Assembly: GCA_025499625.1 (NCBI GenBank)
Contig: JAFMVD010000021.1
Location: 24,468-88,467, forward strand
Length of the DNA stretch: 64,000 bases
Direction: 5' to 3'
Origin: Carboxylicivirga fragile
GTDB lineage: Bacteria; Bacteroidota; Bacteroidia; Bacteroidales; Marinilabiliaceae
Both the position numbers and the translations under genes were made by a program. Positions 9,943 to 18,386 of the stretch are shown in pieces (positions within the stretch are counted from its first letter, which is position 1; each line of letters starts with the position of its first letter). Under the pieces are notes generated by a model, which was given only the letters and a program-made list of their open reading frames with translations, was not told the DNA's origin and did not search any database.

Positions 9943-12207
9943 TTATTTTAACACAAGAGATAAATGCAAATTATACCCATCAATATCGGAAGCATAAGCC
10001 GTATTTTCTATGCTTTGAATCCACTCTTTCATAGCCTTACTCGAACACTCAATCGTATTCAACAAGCCCATTATCTTCGAGATATCATAAAGCTTAAATC
10101 CTTTTAATTGTACAGCAAAGGGCCTTAAATAATCTATTTCACTTTCCGTTAAACCCAATTCTAAAATTTCTTTTTGCCCAGATTCTTTCGAAATGTGACT
10201 CTTTTGTACATAAGGAATGGTGAACCAAAATTCAGCTCCTATCCGCTCAGAAAACACACCTATTTCTCCCCCATGTGCCTCAATTGCCAAACGGCAAAAT
10301 GTCAAACCCAGACCACTCGACCCTGCTTTTGATTGGCCTTCTTTTGATTGAGCAAAACGATCAAAAATGTGTTCATGATCTGACTTTTTGATGGGCGGAC
10401 CTTGATTAGAAATTTTCACCTTTAAAACACCAGTATCCTGCAGTTCGTTAGAAACAACGATACATCCTCCGGTAGGAGAAAACTTTACAGCATTTGACAA
10501 TAAATTAACAATAACACGCTGAATCAATGACCTATCAACGCTCAATACATAATCCTCAACTCGATCTAAATCGATCAGTATTGAGCGCATTTTAACTGAC
10601 AAGCTAATTTCATTAATAGCATCATTAATTAACAACAAAAAAGAAACCTCCTCTTGAGTAATGTTTAGTTCTGTATTTTCACTTTTATAAACATCCAGAA
10701 CATTTTGAATCATATTTAATAAATGGAAACCTGATTGCTGAACAGTAAGCGTGCGCTCATCCTCAGGTAAAATATCAGCATTTACAACTGTATTAAGTGG
10801 TGCTTTTAAATCATGAACTAACATATGAGTCAGGTTTTCTTTATAAGCATTCAACTTTTTTAATTGCTGCAATGAGCTATTTAACTCCTCTGTTCGTTCA
10901 CCTACCTTTTTCTCCAAATCAACATTTAGTATTTTGAGATTAGCCGAAAGCTGTTTATTTCGATTATACATAACAACAATGCGTCTTCCTTGCAATATTG
11001 AAAGTAGAAACACAAATACCACCAAGCCTGTCGACACCAAACTCTGCGTATGTATCAACTCAAACATATTCAGAATATCGTTCACAGCACACAGTGAAAA
11101 CAATAAATAAGCGACTAAAAAGAAGTTTGCTCCTTCTCTTTTTTTAAGCACTGCTTGAATAACCACCTTGAATATGTAAAAGATGATAAAGACAATGTAT
11201 ACATAATGTGGCTTTACAATAAAACCAGAAGCTCGAGTACCAAGAATTAGTGTGAAGGCAATAAGTAATAAGGATACTATTGCGGATAGATTGCGAAATA
11301 GTTTTGAAACCTCATTTGGAAATATGGCATATAAGAAAAATAAAAATGACGATGGTAACAAATATGGCATTGTTAAATGCATAAACGACGAAAGTTCAAA
11401 ACTTACATTAGGCAATAACAAAAAGAAAGTCATCGAATCCTGAAATGAAAAATCGATGGCAAAAATTAAACAAGTCAAACTAAAATATAATGATACCTTC
11501 TCCTTCATATTACTGTAATACAAAACAAAATGGTATAAAAACATGATTAAAAGACTTATAATAATAGCTAAGTCTGACATCACATTTTGCTGTTGTTCAA
11601 ATTGTAGATCCTCAGCTAAACCAAACTTAATGCCATTAAACAATCCTCCTCTAAAATGATGAAAATTGGATGCATATACAATTACTTCAAGTATTGAACT
11701 ATCCGCTACTACAGGTATTACTCTTGTATTACGCGATGGTTGGTAATCGATATCACTAAGCGTTTTACCCACACGCCCATTAAAAGCAGACAACTGTCCA
11801 TTAACATAAAGTTCTGATGCATAAGCAACAAAGCTAGTAGGTTTTAAAATAACGGTTTTACCAACCATATTACTGGGTACCTTAATCTTGAAACAATAGG
11901 TGCCATATGTAAAAACAGGCAAGCTCGAAGCTTTATTTGCTTGATTATTCCAGCTATGAGATATAGATAATAAGTTAGAAATATGGGTCGATTGATCAAC
12001 TTGATCGGTACTTAAAAAAACTTCTGGGTAAAAATCAACATCGCCTCGAATATTGTAAATACGGTTATCTAGATCATAGGAGCTCAAATCCAACATTGCG
12101 CTGTCTAGGCTTACATCATCGATTGTAATTGCACAAATTGTATTCGTAAAAATAAGGTTTGTGAAAAAACAAATGAATAGCTTTTGCAAAATAACTCTAT
12201 GTACCAT
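9943..12207 (-). CDS. 7TM sensor histidine kinase
   Basis: About 754 residues. In order: signal peptide or first helix (5-28), an extracellular sensory region to about 205 resembling the 7TMR-DISMED2 fold, seven helices at about 210-408, a coiled coil (410-450), HisKA with the phospho-accepting histidine at about 465 in MLVHDLKAP, and HATPase_c with the N-box NLLSNAVKFSP and GLGLTFCRLAIEAHGG. An unusual tail of about 75 residues follows the kinase domain. The ATG at 12207 is preferred over a GTG two codons upstream. DISM domains often bind sugars or small ligands; this ligand is unknown. Its partner is the response regulator just downstream. Confidence 0.9.
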   Translation of the reverse strand: MVHRVILQKLFICFFTNLIFTNTICAITIDDVSLDSAMLDLSSYDLDNRIYNIRGDVDFYPEVFLSTDQVDQSTHISNLLSISHSWNNQANKASSLPVFTYGTYCFKIKVPSNMVGKTVILKPTSFVAYASELYVNGQLSAFNGRVGKTLSDIDYQPSRNTRVIPVVADSSILEVIVYASNFHHFRGGLFNGIKFGLAEDLQFEQQQNVMSDLAIIISLLIMFLYHFVLYYSNMKEKVSLYFSLTCLIFAIDFSFQDSMTFFLLLPNVSFELSSFMHLTMPYLLPSSFLFFLYAIFPNEVSKLFRNLSAIVSLLLIAFTLILGTRASGFIVKPHYVYIVFIIFYIFKVVIQAVLKKREGANFFLVAYLLFSLCAVNDILNMFELIHTQSLVSTGLVVFVFLLSILQGRRIVVMYNRNKQLSANLKILNVDLEKKVGERTEELNSSLQQLKKLNAYKENLTHMLVHDLKAPLNTVVNADILPEDERTLTVQQSGFHLLNMIQNVLDVYKSENTELNITQEEVSFLLLINDAINEISLSVKMRSILIDLDRVEDYVLSVDRSLIQRVIVNLLSNAVKFSPTGGCIVVSNELQDTGVLKVKISNQGPPIKKSDHEHIFDRFAQSKEGQSKAGSSGLGLTFCRLAIEAHGGEIGVFSERIGAEFWFTIPYVQKSHISKESGQKEILELGLTESEIDYLRPFAVQLKGFKLYDISKIMGLLNTIECSSKAMKEWIQSIENTAYASDIDGYNLHLSLVLK

Positions 12208-12302
12208 ATTCACAAAGAAGACTTAAACAAATTGACATAAACCACAAGATACTCGAATTGTTAAATCATCAAAACAGAATACATTGAAATTTAAAACTAT
12301 AT

Positions 12303-13514
12303 TTAGAAAACTCTATAACTTAATACAACATTCCAAGCCCTAAAGTCTACAGGATCAGTATCCGTCATTCCAAGCAAATCTTGTTTAAATTCATAACGCA
12401 TTTCTATCCCCATTTTTTTATATTTTCCACCTATGGCCACAATCGGATTTACATAACTATCCATCGCTCCTTCTTTCTCATACTTAACTTCTGATTGACC
12501 TTTCGCTCTCGTTGTTCTTTTAAAACTTGAATCAATCATCATATGATAACCTGCGCCTGCTTGCCCAAAAAGTTTCCATGCGGGCTTTGTAATAAAATAA
12601 TGCCTAAAACTAATAGGAAATTGTAGTGCTTTATAATCAACTGTCCCTTCAATATCATCATGATAGGTGTAAAACTCACCATAAGGCATGGTTGAATTAA
12701 ACCGAACAAAAGCTGGTTCTATCATTACTGCCCAATTATTCTTTTTTGAAAAAGCAGCTTCTAGCTCGAGCCCTATGTACCAACCTATCCCTGATATAGA
12801 TTTATCTTTATATGTAATTAAACCAGCGGGCAAATCAACCTGATAATTAGTTATCCCTGCTTTTATACTTCCCTTAAATGTTCGTTCCGTTCTTACACAA
12901 ACAGCAAAATCGGATTGATCAGAACTTATGCATTCATTAAAATCCTGAAATAGTTTTAGCAAATCCCGTGAAGAATATTCAATGGATTGAAAATTCTCAA
13001 AGCCAAATCCTTCACATTTTAAATCACCCGCCAATTGAGATCGAAATGAATAATCAGCTTTTGTCTGATAGACTCTATCAACGAGCTTTTCCGACTTAGA
13101 ATAAATCAGCATTCTTACTTTATCAGTACCTAGTTGATAATAAAACCTATCTTCTTTCTCAAATGGAAGAACAAACAATGTAGCTTCTCCTTCAATCAAA
13201 ACCTGCAATAATACGGTTGTAGTTTCTTCCATCGGCAAATCTTGAACATAATCTACTATTTCTCTTCGAACATACTTCACTTTTTCATAGGCCACCAATT
13301 CAATAATTGAATCAGATGGTATTTTATCAATATTACCACCACCATCAAGTGTGTATTCGAAATACTCAGGAATAACATTCCATTTCCTTAAACTAAATTC
13401 ACATTCAATTTTTTCTTGACTAGCATTGATAAAGTATCCTGGCACAAGTTTATACTGTCCCTTTGCAAGAACATTAAATAATATCCCAAAAGTTATTAAT
13501 AAAAAATATTTCAT
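12303..13514 (-). CDS. Secreted outer-membrane barrel-like protein, related to the 5.8-kb protein
   Basis: A 403-residue protein with a signal peptide (about 1-19, ending AKGQ). The mature start, LVPGYFINASQEKIECEF, follows the same pattern as the protein at 5783-6829 (GKIIxxxGDTIxGxxxY), and both end in a barrel-like region rich in alternating residues. This suggests two members of one Bacteroidota family with an N-terminal globular domain and a C-terminal outer-membrane barrel. The gene lies 95 bp upstream of the histidine-kinase gene on the same strand and may be cotranscribed with it. The function is unknown. Confidence 0.65.
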   Translation of the reverse strand: MKYFLLITFGILFNVLAKGQYKLVPGYFINASQEKIECEFSLRKWNVIPEYFEYTLDGGGNIDKIPSDSIIELVAYEKVKYVRREIVDYVQDLPMEETTTVLLQVLIEGEATLFVLPFEKEDRFYYQLGTDKVRMLIYSKSEKLVDRVYQTKADYSFRSQLAGDLKCEGFGFENFQSIEYSSRDLLKLFQDFNECISSDQSDFAVCVRTERTFKGSIKAGITNYQVDLPAGLITYKDKSISGIGWYIGLELEAAFSKKNNWAVMIEPAFVRFNSTMPYGEFYTYHDDIEGTVDYKALQFPISFRHYFITKPAWKLFGQAGAGYHMMIDSSFKRTTRAKGQSEVKYEKEGAMDSYVNPIVAIGGKYKKMGIEMRYEFKQDLLGMTDTDPVDFRAWNVVLSYRVF

Positions 13515-13641
13515 TCTAATATGAGGTATGGTTTAAATCGTGAAAATAGCAAAAACTTTAAACTTGCATTTCTTAACTTAAGTCAATGCACAGCTTCTAA
13601 CAGCACACTAATTTAGCACCCATAATATTAAATCAAAAGTT

Positions 13642-14634
13642 ATGAAAGCTGTTTATTGTACAAAATATGGCGCACCGGATGTACTCGAAGTAAAAGAGAT
13701 CAGCATACCGCAACCAAAGGAAAACGAAATCCTAATTAAAAACCATGCATCAAGTATAACAACTGCCGATACTATTATGCGCACTGGCACGCCATGGTTT
13801 ACGCGATTATTTATGGGGTTTAGCAAACCTAAAAAACCAATTATGGGAACTGGCTACGCTGGACAAGTTATTGGATTGGGAGCAAATGTAAAAACTTACC
13901 AACCAGGTGATCGAGTATATGGCGAAACCACATTTTGCTTTGGTGCTAATGCCGAATATGTTTGCGTTGATGTTGACAAAAGCATAATTAAATCCATACC
14001 AACTTCTTTGAAGTATGAGGAAGCAGCACCAATTTGTGATGGTTTACTTACCTCCTATAATCTTTTAATAGATAAGGCCAGCTTAAAACCAAATCAACAC
14101 GTCTTGATCATTGGGGCGTCTGGCTCAGTAGGTAGTGCAGCCATTCAGATTGCAAAAAACATTGGTGCAGAGGTAACGGCTGTTTGCAGTGAGACTAATG
14201 CTGAAATGGTTAGAGAATTAGGAGCTGACCACCATCTTGATTATAACAAGGACGATTATACACACAACTTAAATTGTTACGATGTGGTTTACGATACGGT
14301 TGGTAAAAGCTCATTTGCTAAAGCTAAAAACTCTTTAAAAACAAGGGGCATCTATCTTAGTCCTGTTCTTACATTAACTCTATTAGGACAGATGCTATTA
14401 ACTGCAAAAACAAAACGTAAAAAAGCTCAATTCTACGCCACAGGTTTAGAAGCACCTAAGGTCTTAAATCACTTTTTAGATAAGCTAAAGCCTTTTATTG
14501 AAATGGGTAAAATCAGAACCGTAATAGATCGTAGGTATTCCATAGAAGAAATATCAGATGCGCACGCCTACATTCATACTGGCCGAAAAAAAGGTAACGT
14601 TGTGTTGGTGCATTCCCAGGCGCTCTATTCCTAA
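13642..14634 (+). CDS. Zinc-independent MDR-family NAD(P) oxidoreductase
   Basis: A 330-residue medium-chain dehydrogenase/reductase of the quinone-oxidoreductase kind. The GroES-like domain covers about 1-130, and the Rossmann fold carries the nucleotide motif GASGSVG at 158-164. The cysteines and histidines expected for catalytic zinc (for example GHE near residue 65) are absent. It probably reduces quinones or enones with NADPH. The gene is divergent from the barrel-like protein and its stop overlaps the end of the convergent Crp/Fnr gene by 4 bp. The substrate is unknown. Confidence 0.85.
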   Translation: MKAVYCTKYGAPDVLEVKEISIPQPKENEILIKNHASSITTADTIMRTGTPWFTRLFMGFSKPKKPIMGTGYAGQVIGLGANVKTYQPGDRVYGETTFCFGANAEYVCVDVDKSIIKSIPTSLKYEEAAPICDGLLTSYNLLIDKASLKPNQHVLIIGASGSVGSAAIQIAKNIGAEVTAVCSETNAEMVRELGADHHLDYNKDDYTHNLNCYDVVYDTVGKSSFAKAKNSLKTRGIYLSPVLTLTLLGQMLLTAKTKRKKAQFYATGLEAPKVLNHFLDKLKPFIEMGKIRTVIDRRYSIEEISDAHAYIHTGRKKGNVVLVHSQALYS

Positions 14635-15206
14635 CGTTTATAGATACGTTTTTTAATTCGACTAAATGATTCTGGAGTAATGCCCAGATAACTTGCTATT
14701 TGATGCTGTGGCACTCGCGTTACCAGCTTCGGGTTTTCCTCAATTAATTGGATAAACCGTTGCTCGGGACTCGATGTCATAAATCGAGCTAAGCGATCTT
14801 GCAACTCACCTGAATGACGTTCAACCTCTTGCCGCATTATAGACTCTAAACGAGGAACTCGCTTACACATTTCTTCCTCAAGCCTTTGTGTACCAACCGT
14901 AACGATTGAATCTTCGGCACAAACTAAATAATGTTTTGATGGACTGGCATCGGTAAAACTTGTGAAAGAATTAACAGGCTGCATTTCGGTATAAAAAGCT
15001 GTGGTTTTCTCAATGCCATCTACTATGTAATATTCACGTATACAACCTTTTAATACAAAGTAGCATTCCTTAGCTATTTCACCTTCTTTCAATAATAAGG
15101 TACCTTTATCAAATGACTGTATGTTAGAACTTTCAACAATAGTATTAACCTCATCAGTAGTTAATATCTTAAATTCTTGAATAAAACCACGCAAAATATC
15201 TTCCAT
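14631..15206 (-). CDS. Crp/Fnr family transcriptional regulator
   Basis: A 191-residue regulator. The cyclic-nucleotide-binding-like beta-roll spans about 15-120, with the GTLLLKEGEIAKECYFVLKG core. The C-terminal HTH at about 150-190 has HQIASYLGITPESFSRIKKR. No cysteine cluster for Fe-S binding is seen, so it is not an Fnr-type oxygen sensor. Bacteroidota carry many such regulators with unknown effectors. A perfect 16-bp palindrome lies 10 bp before the start codon. The gene converges on the oxidoreductase, with a 4-bp overlap, and is divergent from the ECF sigma gene. Confidence 0.9.
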   Translation of the reverse strand: MEDILRGFIQEFKILTTDEVNTIVESSNIQSFDKGTLLLKEGEIAKECYFVLKGCIREYYIVDGIEKTTAFYTEMQPVNSFTSFTDASPSKHYLVCAEDSIVTVGTQRLEEEMCKRVPRLESIMRQEVERHSGELQDRLARFMTSSPEQRFIQLIEENPKLVTRVPQHQIASYLGITPESFSRIKKRIYKR

Positions 15207-15215
15207 TTGTTTTAC

Positions 15216-15231
15216 ATCATTTTAAAATGAT
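15216..15231. promoter_or_regulatory. Perfect 16-bp palindrome before the Crp/Fnr gene
   Basis: ATCATTTTAAAATGAT is fully palindromic and ends 10 bp before the regulator's ATG, where a bound protein would block transcription or ribosome loading. I infer an autoregulatory operator. It is AT-rich, so chance cannot be excluded. Confidence 0.5.
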
Positions 15232-15318
15232 AACCAATAATAACACATTAGAAACTAGCTAACGAATTCTATTGTCATGTGCAAAGTAGATATTATTTTT
15301 ATTTTTTTTTGAAAAAAA

Positions 15319-15346
15319 TGTAACGATCCACCCCTTCGCTTCTCTA
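15319..15346 (+). promoter_or_regulatory. Candidate ECF-type promoter of the sigma gene
   Basis: TGTAAC (15319-15324), 16 bp, then TCTCTA (15341-15346), ending 23 bp before the sigma ATG at 15370. TGTAAC-type -35 boxes are typical of ECF-dependent promoters, so this could be autoregulated. Inferred from position and motif only. Confidence 0.4.
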
Positions 15347-15369
15347 ATAAGCAAAACCAACATCAAAAA

Positions 15370-15888
15370 ATGACAAATAAGGAAAAACAGTTTAATGCAA
15401 TAATTGCTGAAAATGGAGATAAAATATTGCGCATCTGTCAATACTACAATTCAAATTCTGATGATCAAAAAGACATGTATCAGGAAGTATTGGTCAACAT
15501 TTGGAAAAGCTTGGAAACCTATAGAGGTGATGCTGCCATAAGTACCTGGATTTACCGAATAGCTGTGAATACATCACTTAGTTACACGGGTAAAGCATAC
15601 CGAAAGATGAAATTAATTGTAAACAGTGACACCCAGAATTTAAGTAGTTTGATTGAAGATGATTCATTGGAAGACAAATTGCAAGTGGAAAAACAATTGA
15701 GTCAGCTTCAAATAGAATTGAACCAGTTGTCAGTCATTGATAAATCACTAATCTCACTCATGCTCGAAGGATTAAGTATGCGTGAAATAGCCGATGTAAT
15801 TGGCATTACAGAGCCCAATGTTAAAGTGAAGATTCACCGCATTAAAGAACACCTAAAAAACCAATTTAACACTCAGAACAATGACTAA
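15370..15888 (+). CDS. ECF sigma factor (RpoE-like sigma-70)
   Basis: A 172-residue extracytoplasmic-function sigma factor. Region 2 covers about 10-80 (QYYNSNSDDQKDMYQEVLVN and the TWIYRIAVN motif), and region 4 is at about 115-165 (EGLSMREIADVIGITEPNVK). It should direct RNA polymerase to TGTAAC-like promoters, including perhaps its own. The stop overlaps the start of the next gene by 8 bp, so the two are translationally coupled. The neighbour is a membrane protein, not a recognisable FecR-type anti-sigma factor, and no SusC/D genes follow, so this is not a classical polysaccharide-uptake unit. Confidence 0.93.
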   Translation: MTNKEKQFNAIIAENGDKILRICQYYNSNSDDQKDMYQEVLVNIWKSLETYRGDAAISTWIYRIAVNTSLSYTGKAYRKMKLIVNSDTQNLSSLIEDDSLEDKLQVEKQLSQLQIELNQLSVIDKSLISLMLEGLSMREIADVIGITEPNVKVKIHRIKEHLKNQFNTQNND

Positions 15889-16447
15889 CAATATAGAAAA
15901 CAACCACATAAACCTAGAATCATTAACGACTAAACTGGACAAAGAAGATCGTAGAAATGAAAAAATAACAAAAACATTAAGTTATGTTTACTTTGGATTT
16001 AGTGCGCTATATGCCTTTATTTATATTCTTGATTATATATTAGACCCAAGTAATTTTAGCTTATTTACCGCCTTAAGTGGAACTAGTTTTATTATAGCGT
16101 TTACCTTCTTTGCATTACTTTTCAGGTACGCAAATAAAGAATACCGAGAAGTTAATTATGCTTTACCCACTATACAGATGCTGAGCAAAGCCGCCAAACG
16201 ATATAAACTATTTAATATCAAATTACCATTGGCAATCATAGCTGCGCTCTTTATTGATGCTGGTATAGCACTTAACCATATTGAGCTACCAATGGATGAA
16301 GCCATCATCAATGATTTAATTAAAACACAAATTAATTTCTTCTCAGCAATTGGCATTGGAGTTATTGCTGGAGTAATAATCTGGCACATTCGACAAAAAC
16401 CAATTCGAGACAATGCTCTAGCCTTAATTAAAGAATTAGAGAATTAA
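15881..16447 (+). CDS. Membrane protein coupled to the ECF sigma factor (possible anti-sigma factor)
   Basis: A 188-residue protein. A charged N-terminal segment (about 1-40, including EDRRNEKI) is followed by four hydrophobic helices at about 45-65, 70-92, 115-137 and 150-170. The gene overlaps the sigma gene by 8 bp, the usual arrangement for a sigma/anti-sigma pair. The cytosolic N-terminus is short for a zinc-finger anti-sigma domain and has no HxxxCxxC. I infer a role in controlling the sigma factor from the coupling alone; the family was not recognised. Confidence 0.6.
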   Translation: MTNNIENNHINLESLTTKLDKEDRRNEKITKTLSYVYFGFSALYAFIYILDYILDPSNFSLFTALSGTSFIIAFTFFALLFRYANKEYREVNYALPTIQMLSKAAKRYKLFNIKLPLAIIAALFIDAGIALNHIELPMDEAIINDLIKTQINFFSAIGIGVIAGVIIWHIRQKPIRDNALALIKELEN

Positions 16448-16515
16448 TTTAAAGAATAGTGTAACAAACTGACCTATCTATGCCTCTTACTAGCAATCAT
16501 CAAATGTAAAAGAAA

Positions 16516-17160
16516 ATGAAAACAGCACTTATTGCAGGCGCAACAGGGCTTATTGGCCAAGCCATACTCAAGCAATTACTTGATTGCAAAAGATACCATA
16601 AGGTAATTGCACTAGTAAGAAGGCCTCTGGACTTAAACCACCCAAAACTAGAAGAATTAGAAATAGACTTTAACCAAGTTGATAATTTTAAGGCTTCGGA
16701 AGCGGTTACTGATGTTTTTTGTTGCTTGGGAACAACCATTAAAACAGCTGGGAGTAAAGAAGCTTTTACAAAAGTTGATTACACCTATGTTGTTGAACTG
16801 GCAAACTGGGCGAAACAGAATGGTAGTCAACTCTTTTCTGTGGTAAGTTCAGTTGGAGCAACACCAAACACTTCGAACTTTTACTTGCTTACCAAAGGAA
16901 AAATGGAAACGGAAGTATCCTCCATTGGACTTGAAACAGTTCATATATTCCGACCATCATTATTAATAGGTAAACGTAACGAGTTTCGATTTGGAGAAAA
17001 GGTTTCAGAAGTATTAATGACACTTTTTCAACCGCTATTAGTTGGCAGGTTTCGAAAATTCAGAGCAATTAAAGCAAATGAAGTTGCGCTGGCAATGTGC
17101 AAAAGAGCACAGTCAGAAGAGAAAGGCAAGTTTATTTTTGAAGGAGATCAAATCTGTTAA
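16516..17160 (+). CDS. NAD(P)-binding Rossmann-fold oxidoreductase (NAD(P)H-binding/HTATIP2-like)
   Basis: A 214-residue short-chain-like protein. The nucleotide motif GATGLIG is at 7-13. CCLGTTIKTAGSK and VDYTYV are typical of the atypical SDR group that includes TIP30/HTATIP2 and semialdehyde-dehydrogenase-like proteins. The usual YxxxK is weakened (YLLTKGKME at about 122). It probably binds NADPH; the substrate is unknown. It lies 68 bp downstream of the sigma-coupled membrane protein on the same strand and may be in the same transcript. Confidence 0.82.
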   Translation: MKTALIAGATGLIGQAILKQLLDCKRYHKVIALVRRPLDLNHPKLEELEIDFNQVDNFKASEAVTDVFCCLGTTIKTAGSKEAFTKVDYTYVVELANWAKQNGSQLFSVVSSVGATPNTSNFYLLTKGKMETEVSSIGLETVHIFRPSLLIGKRNEFRFGEKVSEVLMTLFQPLLVGRFRKFRAIKANEVALAMCKRAQSEEKGKFIFEGDQIC

Positions 17161-17204
17161 TGTATCTGCTTTTAGTATATACACTCATAATCGAATAATT
17201 TAAG

Positions 17205-17212
17205 TACTTTTG
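17205..17212 (+). promoter_or_regulatory. Possible -7 element (TAnnTTTG) of the short histidine kinase
   Basis: TACTTTTG lies 73 bp before the TTG start of the kinase gene and fits the Bacteroidota consensus. No TTTG box was seen at the right distance upstream. Confidence 0.35.
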
Positions 17213-17284
17213 TGCCTCATTTTTGATTAAGAAGCCGTCTCAGGAAATATACATCCTTAGACCTAACAAAATAATTACGTCGAT

Positions 17285-18373
17285 TTGCTTAACCCAAACA
17301 AGAATATTAAATATTTTTACCGGATTAGTATCACCTGTTTATTACTGTACCTATCGTCTACGGATATTTATTCTCAAATGAATGTCCATGCACGTAATCT
17401 TCCTGGCAAAGAAGATCAGAACTTAGCTTCAAATATTATAAGCAAGCAGCAGTTCAATAAAGAACTAGAAATTATTGAAGCTCAAAAGAAAGATGCCTTG
17501 GAACAACAAGCCATGAAGTTTCATCGCAACGAACGCAAGTATATCTTTAGTGCGCTGTTAGCAATTGTTATTATCGGTTCAATCTTTTATCGTAATTATC
17601 AACGAAAGAAAAAGGATAACAAACGTTTATCGAGGCAAAAAGAAGAAATAGAGCTACAAGCGAAAGAACTCAGTGAGTCGAACAAGAAATTACTCCGTTT
17701 AGCTAAATTTAAACAGGACATGACCAATATGATTGTTCATGATTTAAAAAATCCGATCAGTGCCATCATTAACGTTTCTAAAATTGACGATTGGCCCGAC
17801 AAGGATTTAATGATTGAATATTCAGGAAAGCAATTATTGAACTTGGTCACCAACATACTGGATGTAGACAAGTATGAACAAATGGACTTTCAACTTTTCA
17901 AACGTGAGGTTAACATTCAAAAATCCATTAACATAGCCCTTGAAGACGTTAGTTTTATTTTAAAAAATAAAGGCATCAACATTGAACTTAACCTTGTCGA
18001 GAATAGCTGTGTTATAGCTGATCGGGAAATTATTAATCGCGTATTGGTCAACCTACTAACCAACGCGATCAAATTCTCGCCGAACAATGGCACTATTGAC
18101 ATTACAGCTTCTATAAAGAATCAGGATGAACTATATGTTGGCATCAAAAACGATGGTCCAGGTATACAAAAGGATATGCACAAAAGTATTTTTGAAATGT
18201 ATCAACAACATGATGTTCGTCCATCAGGAGGTGTTGCATCATCGGGCATTGGCCTATCCTTTTGTAAACTATCCATAGAAGCTCATAATGGTACCATAGG
18301 GGTAAAATCAGAAACCAAAACTGGTGTCGAGTTTTGGTTTACCATACCAAATGCGGAGCTTATTGAAGAATAG
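17285..18373 (+). CDS. Sensor histidine kinase with almost no sensor domain
   Basis: A 362-residue kinase starting at a TTG; in-frame stops occur just upstream (about 17264) and no ATG precedes the signal-like segment (about 12-30, ending DIYSQ). Then come about 45 residues outside the membrane, one helix at about 86-103, a coiled coil to 140, HisKA with H152 in MIVHDLKNP, and HATPase_c with NLLTNAIKFSPN and GIGLSFCKLSIEAH. Kinases with this helix/coil pattern usually carry several TPR repeats before the helix; here they are missing. No response regulator is adjacent. Its C-terminal half resembles that of the 7TM kinase at 9943-12207. Confidence 0.85.
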   Translation: MLNPNKNIKYFYRISITCLLLYLSSTDIYSQMNVHARNLPGKEDQNLASNIISKQQFNKELEIIEAQKKDALEQQAMKFHRNERKYIFSALLAIVIIGSIFYRNYQRKKKDNKRLSRQKEEIELQAKELSESNKKLLRLAKFKQDMTNMIVHDLKNPISAIINVSKIDDWPDKDLMIEYSGKQLLNLVTNILDVDKYEQMDFQLFKREVNIQKSINIALEDVSFILKNKGINIELNLVENSCVIADREIINRVLVNLLTNAIKFSPNNGTIDITASIKNQDELYVGIKNDGPGIQKDMHKSIFEMYQQHDVRPSGGVASSGIGLSFCKLSIEAHNGTIGVKSETKTGVEFWFTIPNAELIEE

Positions 18374-18386
18374 AATAAAAAATGTG

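Noticed and set aside
15370..16447. Polysaccharide utilisation locus (ECF sigma/FecR/SusCD)
   Set aside because: The sigma factor is not followed by FecR, SusC or SusD genes.
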